Positions 11,564-20,478 of a stretch of DNA of 64,000 bases are shown here, piece by piece. Origin of the DNA: Streptomyces sp. NBC_01210. Lineage in GTDB: Bacteria > Actinomycetota > Actinomycetes > Streptomycetales > Streptomycetaceae. The stretch is from the NCBI RefSeq assembly GCF_036010325.1, contig NZ_CP108549.1:2480001-2544000 (forward strand). The letters run 5' to 3'. Numbering within the stretch: position 1 is the stretch's first letter; each line of letters begins with the position of its first letter. The translations under genes were made by a program, and so were the position numbers. The notes under the pieces were generated by a model, which searched no databases, was not told where the DNA came from, and saw only the letters and a list, made by a program, of their open reading frames with translations.

Positions 11564-12771
11564 TTCAAGAAGTCCGGAACGTCCAGCTCTTCGGCCTGGC
11601 TGTCCTGGTACGGGCGGGCCGGCGGAACCTGCGCGGACCCGGAGTTCAGGTCGTTCGCCACGGGAGCGGGCTCGGCCGGGGCCAGGGGCTCATCGCGCGC
11701 CGGTACGGTGCCGAGTCCGCCGGCCGCACGCTGGGTCTCCGTGCCACGGGACGAGGTCGCCGGCTCCTCGCGCTTGCCCGCACCGGCGCCGAGGACGTTG
11801 TCCCTGTCCCGGCGGGCCGGCGGCTGTCCGCCGTCGAAGCCGGCCGCGATGACCGTGACCCGTACCTCGTCGCCGAGAGCGTCGTCGATGACCGCGCCGA
11901 AGATGATGTTGGCCTCGGGGTGCGCGGCTTCGCTGACCAGCTGGGCGGCCTCGTTGATCTCGAAGAGGCCGAGGTCCGAGCCACCGGAAATGGAGAGCAG
12001 CACACCTCGGGCGCCGTCGATGGACGCCTCGAGCAGCGGCGAGGAGATCGCCATCTCGGCAGCGGCCACCGCGCGGTCGTCGCCGCGGGCCGAGCCGATG
12101 CCCATGAGCGCGGATCCGGCCTCGGACATCACGGACTTGACGTCGGCGAAGTCGAGGTTGATCAGACCGGGCGTGGTGATGAGGTCGGTGATCCCCTGGA
12201 CACCGGAGAGCAGTACCTGGTCCGCGGACTTGAACGCGTCCAGCACGCTGACCTGTCGGTCCGAGATGGACAGCAGCCGGTCGTTGGGGATGACGATGAG
12301 GGTGTCGACCTCTTCGCGGAGTTCGGCGATTCCGTCCTCCGCCTGGTTGGCGCGACGGCGGCCCTCGAAGGTGAACGGCCGGGTGACCACACCGATCGTC
12401 AGGGCGCCGAGCGTGCGCGCGATATTGGCGACGACGGGTGCGCCGCCGGTGCCGGTGCCGCCGCCTTCGCCGGCGGTGACGAAGACCATGTCGGCCCCCT
12501 TGAGGACCTCCTCGATCTCCTCGCGGTGATCCTCTGCCGCCTTACGACCGACTGCCGGATTCGCTCCGGCGCCGAGGCCTCGGGTGAGTTCGCGGCCGAC
12601 GTCGAGCTTGACGTCGGCGTCGCTCATCAACAGTGCTTGCGCATCAGTGTTGATGGCGATGAACTCGACGCCCTTGAGACCGACCTCGATCATTCGGTTG
12701 ATGGCATTGACACCACCGCCGCCGACACCGATGACCTTGATGACTGCGAGGTAGTTCTGCGGTGCTGCCAC
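11560..12771 (-). CDS. ftsZ: Cell division GTPase FtsZ
   Basis: A 403-residue tubulin homolog that polymerises into the cytokinetic ring. [17 protein letters not shown] begins near residue 12, the tubulin signature [10 protein letters not shown] is near residues 103-112, and the synergy-loop region [20 protein letters not shown] supplies the catalytic Asp. A ~75-residue Pro/Glu-rich linker leads to the C-terminal anchoring peptide LDVPDFLK, the partner site for SepF. ATG 12771 is followed by [13 protein letters not shown], the Streptomyces N-terminus. The 274-bp region upstream is promoter-rich, fitting separate vegetative and sporulation transcription known for Streptomyces ftsZ. Confidence 0.98.
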   Translation of the reverse strand: MAAPQNYLAVIKVIGVGGGGVNAINRMIEVGLKGVEFIAINTDAQALLMSDADVKLDVGRELTRGLGAGANPAVGRKAAEDHREEIEEVLKGADMVFVTAGEGGGTGTGGAPVVANIARTLGALTIGVVTRPFTFEGRRRANQAEDGIAELREEVDTLIVIPNDRLLSISDRQVSVLDAFKSADQVLLSGVQGITDLITTPGLINLDFADVKSVMSEAGSALMGIGSARGDDRAVAAAEMAISSPLLEASIDGARGVLLSISGGSDLGLFEINEAAQLVSEAAHPEANIIFGAVIDDALGDEVRVTVIAAGFDGGQPPARRDRDNVLGAGAGKREEPATSSRGTETQRAAGGLGTVPARDEPLAPAEPAPVANDLNSGSAQVPPARPYQDSQAEELDVPDFLK

Positions 12772-12865
12772 GTCGAAGGCCTCTCGCCTCGAGTTACGTG
12801 TCGTCGCTTCGCGGTTGCCGCGGCGCGACGACGGATGCCGATGGGACGGTCCGAACGCCGACCCA

Positions 12866-12890
12866 AACCCTAACGCTAAAGTTTAGGGTT
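12866..12890. promoter_or_regulatory. AACCCTAA / TTTAGGGTT inverted repeat in the ftsZ leader
   Basis: An A/T-containing inverted repeat, AACCCTAA then 8 nt then TTTAGGGTT, lies about 95-120 nt before the ftsZ ATG. It is well away from the sequence style of the neighbouring coding DNA. It may be an operator or a leader structure; the bound factor is unknown. Confidence 0.45.
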
Positions 12891-12925
12891 ACCAGTGTGT
12901 CTGCTTCTTGGACTCTCCGAACAGG

Positions 12926-12955
12926 ACACTAAGTCGACAAGTGGCGCACGTTCAA
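12926..12955 (-). promoter_or_regulatory. Candidate ftsZ promoter with overlapping GACAC motif
   Basis: On the minus strand TTGAAC (12955-12950) and TAGTGT (12931-12926) are separated by 18 bp, about 155 nt before the ftsZ start. The -10 overlaps GACAC (12925-12929 on the plus strand), the core recognised by the sporulation regulator WhiA in Streptomyces. Function is inferred. Confidence 0.5.
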
Positions 12956-13045
12956 CGAACACGCCGAACCTCCCGTTTTTCTTTTCACCCTATGTGATCA
13001 CCCATAGCGATGACCAACCAGGGTGCTGGCCAGCGCAAATGTGCG

Positions 13046-13852
13046 TCAACTCCCCGCTGCGGCAGGGGCGGTGGGAGCACTCACATCGAAGTGCCGGGCC
13101 TTCGGCGCGGCTTTCATCAGTGCGGTGAGTGCGCGCGCCTTGGCCTCCCCCTCCTCGGCGCTGCCCCAGACCACCGTACGGTCCCGGTTCAACTCCAGGG
13201 AGATGTAGTCGTATGAGCGCACTGTCACAACTCTGGTGTCCGCCGCGACTTCACCGGGGAGTTCACCCCTGACCCGTACCGCCTCCGCAAGGAGCCGGTC
13301 CATGCCGAAGCGCCGCAGACTCGGGGACTGTTCCACGGTCAATTCCAGTCGCGGAACAGCCTTGGGAGCCTTGTCCACCGTGGCGAACCGGACGCCCTTC
13401 GCGTCCACTTCGATGAACTTTGCGCCCTTTTCGATAAGCAGGATTGGCTTTCGCTCGGTCACATTCAGATCGATCCCGTCGGGCCATGACCGGACGACAT
13501 CAACCGAGTCGATACGGGGCAGCTTATGCCGCAGCCGGGTCTCAATGGCGTCCGTATCGACGGAAATCAGTGGCGCGCCGACCGGAACCGCCGCCGCGGC
13601 CAGCACCTCCTCCGGCGTCAGAACCTGGGTTCCGGTGGTCGTCACGCTCTCCACGCGCAGCCAGTCGGAGCCGTAGAGCACCCAGATTCCGGCCGCGGAG
13701 ACCAGCACCGAGGCAGCGACGATCAGCAGGAAACGGCGGCCGGGGATGCGCAGCCGGCGGCCAGGAGAGCCCTGGCCGCGCGGGCGGGCCGACCCCGCGT
13801 ACCCGCCGGGGGACTTGCCTGCCCCGCGTTCAGCGGTGGTCGGTCCGGCCAC
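13046..13852 (-). CDS. ftsQ: Cell division protein FtsQ (POTRA domain)
   Basis: A 268-residue single-pass membrane protein. About 38 basic cytoplasmic residues precede a membrane helix (FLLIVAASVLVSAAGIWVLY), then a POTRA domain (WLRVESVTTTGTQVLTPEEV ... VGAPLISVDTDAIETRLR ... IDSVDVVRSWPDGIDLNVTE) and the FtsQ beta domain. It links FtsL/DivIC-type partners to the septal synthase. Start GTG 13852, 15 bp after the murG stop. Upstream of the ftsZ promoter region, so ftsZ can also be read from cluster transcripts. Confidence 0.95.
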   Translation of the reverse strand: MAGPTTAERGAGKSPGGYAGSARPRGQGSPGRRLRIPGRRFLLIVAASVLVSAAGIWVLYGSDWLRVESVTTTGTQVLTPEEVLAAAAVPVGAPLISVDTDAIETRLRHKLPRIDSVDVVRSWPDGIDLNVTERKPILLIEKGAKFIEVDAKGVRFATVDKAPKAVPRLELTVEQSPSLRRFGMDRLLAEAVRVRGELPGEVAADTRVVTVRSYDYISLELNRDRTVVWGSAEEGEAKARALTALMKAAPKARHFDVSAPTAPAAAGS

Positions 13853-13867
13853 GCTCCCCTGCCCTTC

Positions 13868-14962
13868 TCACGCCCTGCGGTGTGCAGCGATCGCCTCGTA
13901 CACCATGCCGACGAGCAGGTCGTCGGCATCCCTGCGGCCGAACTCGGCGGCCGCACGGGACATCTCGTACAGCCGGTGCGGATCGGCGAGTACCGGAAGG
14001 ACGTTGCCCTGGACCCACTCGGGGGTCAGTTCGGCGTCGTCGACCAGCAGTCCGCCGCCGGCCTTCACCACCGGCTGAGCGTTCAGCCGCTGTTCGCCGT
14101 TGCCGATCGGCAGCGGTACGTATGCGGCGGGCAGCCCGACGGCGGAGAGTTCGGCGACGGTCATCGCGCCCGCGCGGCAGAGCATCATGTCGGCTGCGGC
14201 GTACGCGAGATCCATCCGGTCCACGTACGGTACCGGGATGTAGGGCGGCATACCGGGCATGTTGTCCACATGCGGCAGTTCGTTCTTCGGACCGACCGCG
14301 TGCAGGATCTGGATACCGGAGCGCTGCAGCACCGGAGCGATCTGCTGGATCACCTCGTTGAGGCGGCGGGCACCCTGCGAGCCGCCGGAGACCAGCAGCG
14401 TCGGCAGGTTGGGGTCGAGACCGAAGGCGGCACGAGCCTCGGGGCGCACCCGGGCGCGGTCGAGGGTGGCGATGGTGTGGCGCAGCGGGATGCCGATGTA
14501 GCGGGAGTTGCGCAGCTTGCTGTCCGGCGTGGCAACGGCGACCCCGGCCGCGTACCGCGAACCGATCTTGTTGGCCAGGCCCGGACGGGCGTTGGCCTCG
14601 TGCACGACGATCGGCACACCGAGCCGCTTGGCGGCCAGATAGCCGGGCAGCGCGACATAGCCGCCGAAGCCGACGACGCAGTCCGCCTTCGTACGCTCCA
14701 GGATCTGCTCGGCGGCCTTGATGGTGCCGCGCAGCCGTCCGGGGACGGTGATCAGCTCAGGGGTGGGCTTGCGCGGCAGCGGAACGGCGGGGATGAGCGC
14801 CAGCTCGTAACCCCGCTCGGGTACGAGCCTGGTCTCGAGCCCCTTCTCCGTGCCCAGGGCCGTGATTCCCACGGTCGGGTCCTGCCTGCGCAGGGCGTCC
14901 GCGAGGGCGAGCGCGGGCTCGATGTGGCCGGCGGTCCCCCCACCGGCGAGTACGACATGCAC
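13868..14962 (-). CDS. murG: UDP-GlcNAc:undecaprenyl-PP-MurNAc-pentapeptide transferase MurG
   Basis: A 364-residue GT28 glycosyltransferase making lipid II from lipid I at the inner membrane face. The N-terminal MHVVLAGGGTAGHIEPALAL glycine loop, the mid-protein VSGGSQGARRLNEVI, and the donor-binding AYAAADMMLCRAGAMTVAEL segment are diagnostic. Start GTG 14962, only 6 bp after the ftsW stop, so likely coupled. Confidence 0.96.
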   Translation of the reverse strand: MHVVLAGGGTAGHIEPALALADALRRQDPTVGITALGTEKGLETRLVPERGYELALIPAVPLPRKPTPELITVPGRLRGTIKAAEQILERTKADCVVGFGGYVALPGYLAAKRLGVPIVVHEANARPGLANKIGSRYAAGVAVATPDSKLRNSRYIGIPLRHTIATLDRARVRPEARAAFGLDPNLPTLLVSGGSQGARRLNEVIQQIAPVLQRSGIQILHAVGPKNELPHVDNMPGMPPYIPVPYVDRMDLAYAAADMMLCRAGAMTVAELSAVGLPAAYVPLPIGNGEQRLNAQPVVKAGGGLLVDDAELTPEWVQGNVLPVLADPHRLYEMSRAAAEFGRRDADDLLVGMVYEAIAAHRRA

Positions 14963-14968
14963 CGAAAT

Positions 14969-16483
14969 TCACCGCTCTCCGGACGGACGCTTCTTGACGC
15001 GCCGTCTCATCGTCTTCCATCTCACCCCGGGCCGCCGCATGGCCAGGGCCGCCTTCGCGGCGGGATCCTCTCGCGCGAAGGCGATCAGCAGCCCTACTGC
15101 GAACATGGTCGGCAGCAGGGCCGACCCTCCGTAGGAGAACAGCGGGAGCGGGACACCGGCGATCGGCAGCAGACCGAGCACCGCACCGATATTGACCACG
15201 GCCTGGGCCGTGATCCAGGTGGTCACACCTCCCGCTGCGTACCTCACGAAGGGGTCCTCCGTGCGTCCGGCCACGCGGATACCCGCATAGCCTAGAGCCG
15301 CGAAGAGGGCGAGCACCGACAGCGTCCCCGCCAGGCCCAGTTCCTCCCCGGCGATGGCGAAGATGAAATCGGTGTGCGGTTCGGGGAGTTGACCCCATTT
15401 TTCCACACTTGCACCGAGGCCGGAACCGAACCATCCGCCGGAGGCTAGAGCATAGATGCCGTGCACGGCCTGCCAGCACTCGCCTTGGGGGCCGAGGTCG
15501 ATGGCGCCGATGCAGGAGAGCCGTGACATGCGGTTCTCATTGGTCTTGATCAGCACGAAGCCGACGAAGCCGGCGATGCCGAGCACACCCGCGAAGAGCC
15601 GGGTCGGGGCTCCGGCCAGCCACAGCAGACCGAAGAGGATCGCCGTGAGGATGATCGCCGTACCCATGTCGCCGCCGAGCATGATCAGGCCGAGCAGCAG
15701 GAAGGCGACCGGGACGAGCGGCACCAGCATGTGCTTCCACTGGGTAAGCAGCCGCTTGTCCTGCTTGCGGGCGAGCAGATCGGCGCCCCAGAGAATCAGC
15801 GCCAGCTTGCCGAACTCACTGGGCTGGAGCTGGAACGGGCCGCCCAGATAGATCCAGTTCTGGTTGCCGTTGACCGCATGCCCTATCCCGGGGATCTGGA
15901 CGAGCGCCATCAGAAAGACGGTGCCCATCAGGAGCGGGTAGGACAGTGCCCGGTGGAGCTTGACCGGCATCCGTGAGGCGATCAGCAGCAGACAGGTGCC
16001 GAGTACGGCGGCGATGAACTGCTTGCGGAAGAAGTACGAGGCCGGGAGCGAGAGCTCGAGCGCCTTGATCATCGAGGCGGAGTAGACCATGACCAGGCCG
16101 AGCACGGTGATCAGGAGACTGCTGCCCAGGACCAGGTAGTACGCCGTCAGCGGCCGGTCCCAGGCCCGCTGCGCCTGCTCGTACAGCCGCCGTGGCCGCC
16201 TGCTCCGCGGCGGGCGCGACGCGCCGGGCCTGCGGCCTCCGCCACGGCCGACGGGCGGACGGCGGACGGCGCCCCCGGCGGCTCGGCTGCGCAGCGCGAG
16301 TCCGGCGTGGGCCGGCGCCGGGCCCGCGAGGGCAGGGACGGTCGTGGGCAGAAAGGCAGGCCCGAGCCCGATCGGGGCTCCGCCCCGGACCCCGAACCTG
16401 AAACGCCGGCGGGGCTGAATTTCAGCCGTGCGCTGCTTCGGGCGGGCCTCGCTCCGCGCGGCGGCGGTGTCATCGGCCGGCAT
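14969..16483 (-). CDS. ftsW: SEDS-family peptidoglycan polymerase FtsW
   Basis: A 504-residue polytopic protein (about ten membrane segments) that polymerises septal glycan with FtsI. Start ATG 16483 is supported by GGAGGGG about 10 nt upstream. Hallmarks: TVLGLVMVYSAS in the first helix, GHAVNGNQNWIYLGGPFQLQ, the PEPHTDFIFAIAGEELGL motif, and SYGGSALLPTMFAVGLL. The ~100-residue cytoplasmic N-terminus is unusually long and Arg/Gly/Pro-rich; residues about 20-40 are encoded by an interspersed palindromic repeat (16365-16428), suggesting the extension was lengthened by repeat insertion. Downstream start sites would still give a full catalytic core. Confidence 0.95.
   Translation of the reverse strand: MPADDTAAARSEARPKQRTAEIQPRRRFRFGVRGGAPIGLGPAFLPTTVPALAGPAPAHAGLALRSRAAGGAVRRPPVGRGGGRRPGASRPPRSRRPRRLYEQAQRAWDRPLTAYYLVLGSSLLITVLGLVMVYSASMIKALELSLPASYFFRKQFIAAVLGTCLLLIASRMPVKLHRALSYPLLMGTVFLMALVQIPGIGHAVNGNQNWIYLGGPFQLQPSEFGKLALILWGADLLARKQDKRLLTQWKHMLVPLVPVAFLLLGLIMLGGDMGTAIILTAILFGLLWLAGAPTRLFAGVLGIAGFVGFVLIKTNENRMSRLSCIGAIDLGPQGECWQAVHGIYALASGGWFGSGLGASVEKWGQLPEPHTDFIFAIAGEELGLAGTLSVLALFAALGYAGIRVAGRTEDPFVRYAAGGVTTWITAQAVVNIGAVLGLLPIAGVPLPLFSYGGSALLPTMFAVGLLIAFAREDPAAKAALAMRRPGVRWKTMRRRVKKRPSGER
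16365..16428. repeat. Interspersed palindromic repeat copy inside the ftsW coding sequence
   Basis: The 21-bp stretch 16373-16393 (CGGGGCTCCGCCCCGGAC then CCC) is an exact reverse complement of 58250-58270, an intergenic copy after trpEG. It continues with AAACGCCGGCGGGGCTGA, the same order of modules as the intergenic copies. The frame stays open through it. Confidence 0.75.
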
Positions 16484-16567
16484 GGTCGCTGTCCCCTCCA
16501 GTCGTGCCTGGCGCGGCTGCCGCGGTCCGGGGCGGCCCCGGCGCACGGCACGGCGCAGGGGTCGGGC

Positions 16568-17995
16568 TCAGGCGCGCTCGGCGGCGAGTGCGCGGACCGC
16601 GTCCGCGAACGCCTCGCCTCGCTTGTTGTAGTTGGCGAACATGTCCATCGAGGCGCAGGCCGGGGCCAGCAGAACCGTGTCCCCCGGCCGGGCGAGTCGT
16701 GCTGCTTCCCGGACCACCGCCGACATCGCCCCAGTGTCTGTCCGGTCGAGGTCGACGACTGGGACCTCGGGGGCGTGTCGCGCGAGGGCTTCACGGATGA
16801 GGGCTCGGTCCGCGCCGATCAGAACGACAGCGCGCAGTCGCTTTGCCGACTTCTCGACGAGTTCGTCGAAGCTCGCGCCCTTGGCCAGACCGCCCGCGAT
16901 CCACACGATCGGGTCATAGGCAGCCAGGGATGCCTCCGCGGCATGCGTGTTGGTGGCCTTGGAGTCATCGATGTACGAGACGCCGGCGACGTCGGCGACA
17001 TGCTCGATGCGGTGGGGGTCGGGGCGGAAGTTGCGCAGTCCGTCGCGTACGGCGGCGGGCGCGACGCCGAAGGCGCGGGCCAGCGCGGCAGCCGCGAGGG
17101 CGTTGGCGATGTTGTGCGGGGCCGGCGGATTGACGTCCGCGACCTCGGCGAGCTCCTGGGCCTGCTTCTGCCGGTTGTCGACGAAGGCGCGGTCGACCAG
17201 GAGGCCCTCGACGACTCCGAGTTGGGAGGGCCCCGGCGTACCGAGGGTGAAGCCGATGGCCCGGCAGCCCTCCTCCACGTCGGCCTCGCGCACCAGGTCC
17301 TCGGTGGCCTTGTCGGCGGCGTTGTAGACGCAGGCGACCGTGTTGCCTGCGTAGATACGGCCCTTGTCGGCGGCGTACGCCTCCATGGAGCCGTGCCAGT
17401 CGAGGTGGTCCGGCGCCAGGTTGAGCACGGCGGCGGAGTGGGCGCGCAACGAGGGCGCCCAGTGCAGCTGGTAGCTGGAGAGCTCGACGGCGAGTACGTC
17501 GTACGTCTCGTCGCCGAGGACCGCGTCCAGCAGCGATACGCCGATGTTGCCGACGGCCGCCGTGCGCAGGCCCGCGGCCTGAAGGATCGAGGCCAGCATC
17601 CGTACCGTCGTGGTCTTGCCGTTGGTGCCGGTGACCGTGAGCCACGGCGCTGCTTTTCTGCCGTCCCGCCCGCGCAGCCGCCAGGCCAGTTCGACGTCGC
17701 CCCAGACCTCGATGCCCGCCTCGGCGGCGGCCAGGAAGAGCGGCTTGTCCGGCTTCCAGCCGGGCGCGGTGACGATGAGCTCGGTGCCGGCGGGCAGCGT
17801 CGCGCCGTCGCCGAGGCGCACGGTGATTCCCTCCGCCTCCAGCTCGGCGGCCTGCGTACGGGAGCGCTCGTCGTCGCCGTCGTTGACGACCGTGACGACG
17901 GCGCCGAGGCCGTGCAGCACGCGGGCGGCAGGGATCCCGGAGACGCCGAGTCCCGCGACCGTGACCCGCTTGCCCTGCCAGTCCTGCGCACTCAC
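16568..17995 (-). CDS. murD: UDP-N-acetylmuramoyl-L-alanine:D-glutamate ligase MurD
   Basis: A 475-residue cytoplasmic Mur ligase adding D-Glu to UDP-MurNAc-L-Ala. Start GTG 17995 is chosen because it overlaps the mraY stop as GTGA and gives the Rossmann N-terminus VSAQDWQGKRVTVAGLGVSG. The ATP loop is VTGTNGKTTTVRM (about residue 115), and the family NIGVSLLD, HNIANALAAAALA and DDSKATNTHAA motifs follow. Between mraY and ftsW. Confidence 0.96.
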   Translation of the reverse strand: MSAQDWQGKRVTVAGLGVSGIPAARVLHGLGAVVTVVNDGDDERSRTQAAELEAEGITVRLGDGATLPAGTELIVTAPGWKPDKPLFLAAAEAGIEVWGDVELAWRLRGRDGRKAAPWLTVTGTNGKTTTVRMLASILQAAGLRTAAVGNIGVSLLDAVLGDETYDVLAVELSSYQLHWAPSLRAHSAAVLNLAPDHLDWHGSMEAYAADKGRIYAGNTVACVYNAADKATEDLVREADVEEGCRAIGFTLGTPGPSQLGVVEGLLVDRAFVDNRQKQAQELAEVADVNPPAPHNIANALAAAALARAFGVAPAAVRDGLRNFRPDPHRIEHVADVAGVSYIDDSKATNTHAAEASLAAYDPIVWIAGGLAKGASFDELVEKSAKRLRAVVLIGADRALIREALARHAPEVPVVDLDRTDTGAMSAVVREAARLARPGDTVLLAPACASMDMFANYNKRGEAFADAVRALAAERA

Positions 17996-19062
17996 TTGTC
18001 GGCCGCCCAGCCCGCGTAGAAGAGCCCCAGACCCACGATCACGCACATGCCCTGGATAATCCAGAAGCGGACCACGACAAGGACCTCGGACCACCCCTTG
18101 AGTTCGAAGTGGTGCTGGAGCGGAGCCATCCGGAAGACGCGCTTGCCGGTCATCTTGAAGGAACCGACCTGGATGACCACGGACATGGTGATCAGGACGA
18201 ACAGTCCGCCGAGAAGGGCCAGCAGGAGCTCCGTACGGGAGCAGATCGCCAGACCCGCGAGCGCGCCGCCGAGTGCGAGCGACCCCGTGTCACCCATGAA
18301 GATCTTGGCGGGCGAGGTGTTCCACCACAGGAAGCCGAAGCAGGAGCCCATCAGGGCGGAGGCGACGACCGCGAGATCGAGCGGATCCCGTACTTCGAAG
18401 CAGGCGTTGGGGTTGGTCAGCGTCACCGCGTTGGCGCAGGACTCCTGGAACTGCCAGAGCCCGATGAAGGTGTACGCGCCGAAGACCATCACCGACGCGC
18501 CGGTGGCCAGGCCGTCCAGACCGTCCGTCAGGTTCACGCCGTTGGACATCGCGAGAATCATGAACAGCGCCCAGACGACGAAGATCACCGGGCCGATCGA
18601 CCAGCCGAAGTCCGTGATGAAGGACAGCTTGGTGGATGCGGGGGTCTGGTGGCGACTGTCGGCGAACTGCAGTGACAGCACGGCGAAGGCGATGCCGACG
18701 ATCAGCTGTCCGGCCATCTTCGCCTTGGCCCGCAGACCGAGCGAGCGCTGCTTGACGATCTTGATGTAGTCGTCCAGGAAGCCGACCAGGCCCATGCCCG
18801 CCATCAGGAAGAGCACCAGCACACCCGAGAACGTCGGGTCCTCGCCGGTGATCACCTTGGCGAGGGCGTACGCGATGAGCGTGGCCATGATGAAGGAGAT
18901 GCCGCCCATGGTGGGCGTGCCCTTCTTGCTGCCGTGGCTGCGCGGGCCGTCGTCCCGGATGAACTGCCCGTATCCCTTGCGGGCCAGGAGTTTGATCAGC
19001 AGCGGAGTACCGACCAGGGTCAGGAAGAGCCCGATGGCCCCCGCGAAGAGGATCTGCCTCAT
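17992..19062 (-). CDS. mraY: Phospho-MurNAc-pentapeptide transferase MraY
   Basis: A 356-residue polytopic membrane enzyme transferring phospho-MurNAc-pentapeptide to undecaprenyl phosphate to give lipid I. Visible family features: GPRSHGSKKGTPTMGGISFI near residues 40-60, GFLDDYIKI (Mg-binding Asp pair), NLTDGLDGLATG, and the FMGDTGSLALGG motif followed by basic FRMAPLQHHFELKGW. Start ATG 19062 overlaps the murF stop by 4 bp. Confidence 0.97.
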   Translation of the reverse strand: MRQILFAGAIGLFLTLVGTPLLIKLLARKGYGQFIRDDGPRSHGSKKGTPTMGGISFIMATLIAYALAKVITGEDPTFSGVLVLFLMAGMGLVGFLDDYIKIVKQRSLGLRAKAKMAGQLIVGIAFAVLSLQFADSRHQTPASTKLSFITDFGWSIGPVIFVVWALFMILAMSNGVNLTDGLDGLATGASVMVFGAYTFIGLWQFQESCANAVTLTNPNACFEVRDPLDLAVVASALMGSCFGFLWWNTSPAKIFMGDTGSLALGGALAGLAICSRTELLLALLGGLFVLITMSVVIQVGSFKMTGKRVFRMAPLQHHFELKGWSEVLVVVRFWIIQGMCVIVGLGLFYAGWAADK

Positions 19063-20474
19063 CGGCCGGTGACCTCACCCTCGGTGGTGTTCTCGAGCAG
19101 TGCCTGGGCCACCCGCTCGAGCCCGACCGACCTGGAAGCCTTCACCAGCACGACGTCTCCCGGACGCAGCTCTCTGCGCAACAGGTCGACCGCCGCCTGC
19201 GCGTCGGACACGTGCACCGACTCCTCACCCCACGAACCCTCGTTATATGCGCCCAGTTGCAGCCAGGACGCTTCCCTGCCCCCGACTGCGACGAGCTTGC
19301 TGACGTTGAGCCGGACGACCAGCCGTCCGACAGCGTCGTGCTCGGCGAGCGCTTCGTCGCCGAGCTCGGCCATTTGGCCGAGCACCGCCCAGGTCCGCCG
19401 CCCCTGGCCCATGGCCGCGAGCGCACGCAGCGCCGCTCTCATGGACTCGGGGTTCGCGTTGTAGGCGTCATTGACGATCGTCACGCCGTCCGGACGCTCG
19501 GTGACCTCCATCCGCCAGCGGGAGAGGGTGCCCGCCTCGGAGAGCGCGCGGGCGATCTCATCGACGGACATGCCCAGCTCATGGGCGACGGCGGCCGCGG
19601 CGAGCGCGTTCGACACGTGGTGCTCACCGTACAGCCGCATGGTCACGTCGCTGCACCCGGAGGGTGTGTGGAGCCTGAAAGCGGGCTGTCCGTTGTCTGT
19701 GAGCCGGACATTCTCGGCACGTACGTCGGCGTCCTCGGCCTCTCCGAACAGGACCACACGGGCCTTGGTACGGGAGGCCATGGCGCGTACGAGACGGTCG
19801 TCGGCGTTGAGTACGGCGATGCCCCCCGCTGCCGCCGGGGGAAGGCATTCGATGATCTCCCCCTTGGCCTCGGCGATCTGCTCGCGGCCGCCGAACTCGC
19901 CGATGTGGGCGGTGCCGACGTTCAGTACGAGACCGACCTTCGGCGGGACCAGACTGGTGAGGTAGCGGATGTCGCCGATATAGCGGGCGCCCATTTCGAG
20001 GACGAGGTGCTCGGTGTCCTCGCCGGCTCGCAGCGCGGTCAGCGGCAGGCCGATCTCGTTGTTGAGATTGCCTGCCGGGTAGACGGTCGGGCCTTTGCGC
20101 TCGAGGAGTTGGGCGATCAGGTCCTTGGTGCTGGTCTTGCCGGCCGAGCCGGTGAGCGCGACCGTGGTGGTGCCGAGGCGTTCGACGACGGTGCGCGCGA
20201 GGGCGCCGAGCGCGGCGGTGACGTCCGGCACGACGATCGCGGGTACCCCGACGGGGCGGGTGGCCAGCACGGCCACCGCGCCCGCCGTCACGGCGCTCCG
20301 GGCGTAGTCGTGGCCGTCGACGTGCTCGCCGGCGAAGGCGGCGAAGAGACTGCCGGGCTGGACCGCGCGGGAGTCGATCACGACGGGACCGCTGATCCGT
20401 GTGGCCGGATCCGGTATGTCGTGCGACTGCCCGCCGACGATTTCGGCGATCTCGGCGAGAGAGAGGGCGATCAC
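19059..20474 (-). CDS. murF: UDP-MurNAc-tripeptide:D-Ala-D-Ala ligase MurF
   Basis: A 471-residue Mur ligase completing the cytoplasmic pentapeptide precursor. GTG 20474 is chosen because AGGGGTGA precedes it and the encoded VIALSLAEIAEIVGG matches family N-termini. ATP loop LTGSAGKTSTKDLIAQ near residue 110, NEIGLPLTAL, LEMGARYIGDIRYL, and NDAYNANPESMRAAL. Starts 4 nt after the murE stop. Confidence 0.96.
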   Translation of the reverse strand: MIALSLAEIAEIVGGQSHDIPDPATRISGPVVIDSRAVQPGSLFAAFAGEHVDGHDYARSAVTAGAVAVLATRPVGVPAIVVPDVTAALGALARTVVERLGTTTVALTGSAGKTSTKDLIAQLLERKGPTVYPAGNLNNEIGLPLTALRAGEDTEHLVLEMGARYIGDIRYLTSLVPPKVGLVLNVGTAHIGEFGGREQIAEAKGEIIECLPPAAAGGIAVLNADDRLVRAMASRTKARVVLFGEAEDADVRAENVRLTDNGQPAFRLHTPSGCSDVTMRLYGEHHVSNALAAAAVAHELGMSVDEIARALSEAGTLSRWRMEVTERPDGVTIVNDAYNANPESMRAALRALAAMGQGRRTWAVLGQMAELGDEALAEHDAVGRLVVRLNVSKLVAVGGREASWLQLGAYNEGSWGEESVHVSDAQAAVDLLRRELRPGDVVLVKASRSVGLERVAQALLENTTEGEVTGR

Positions 20475-20478
20475 TTGG

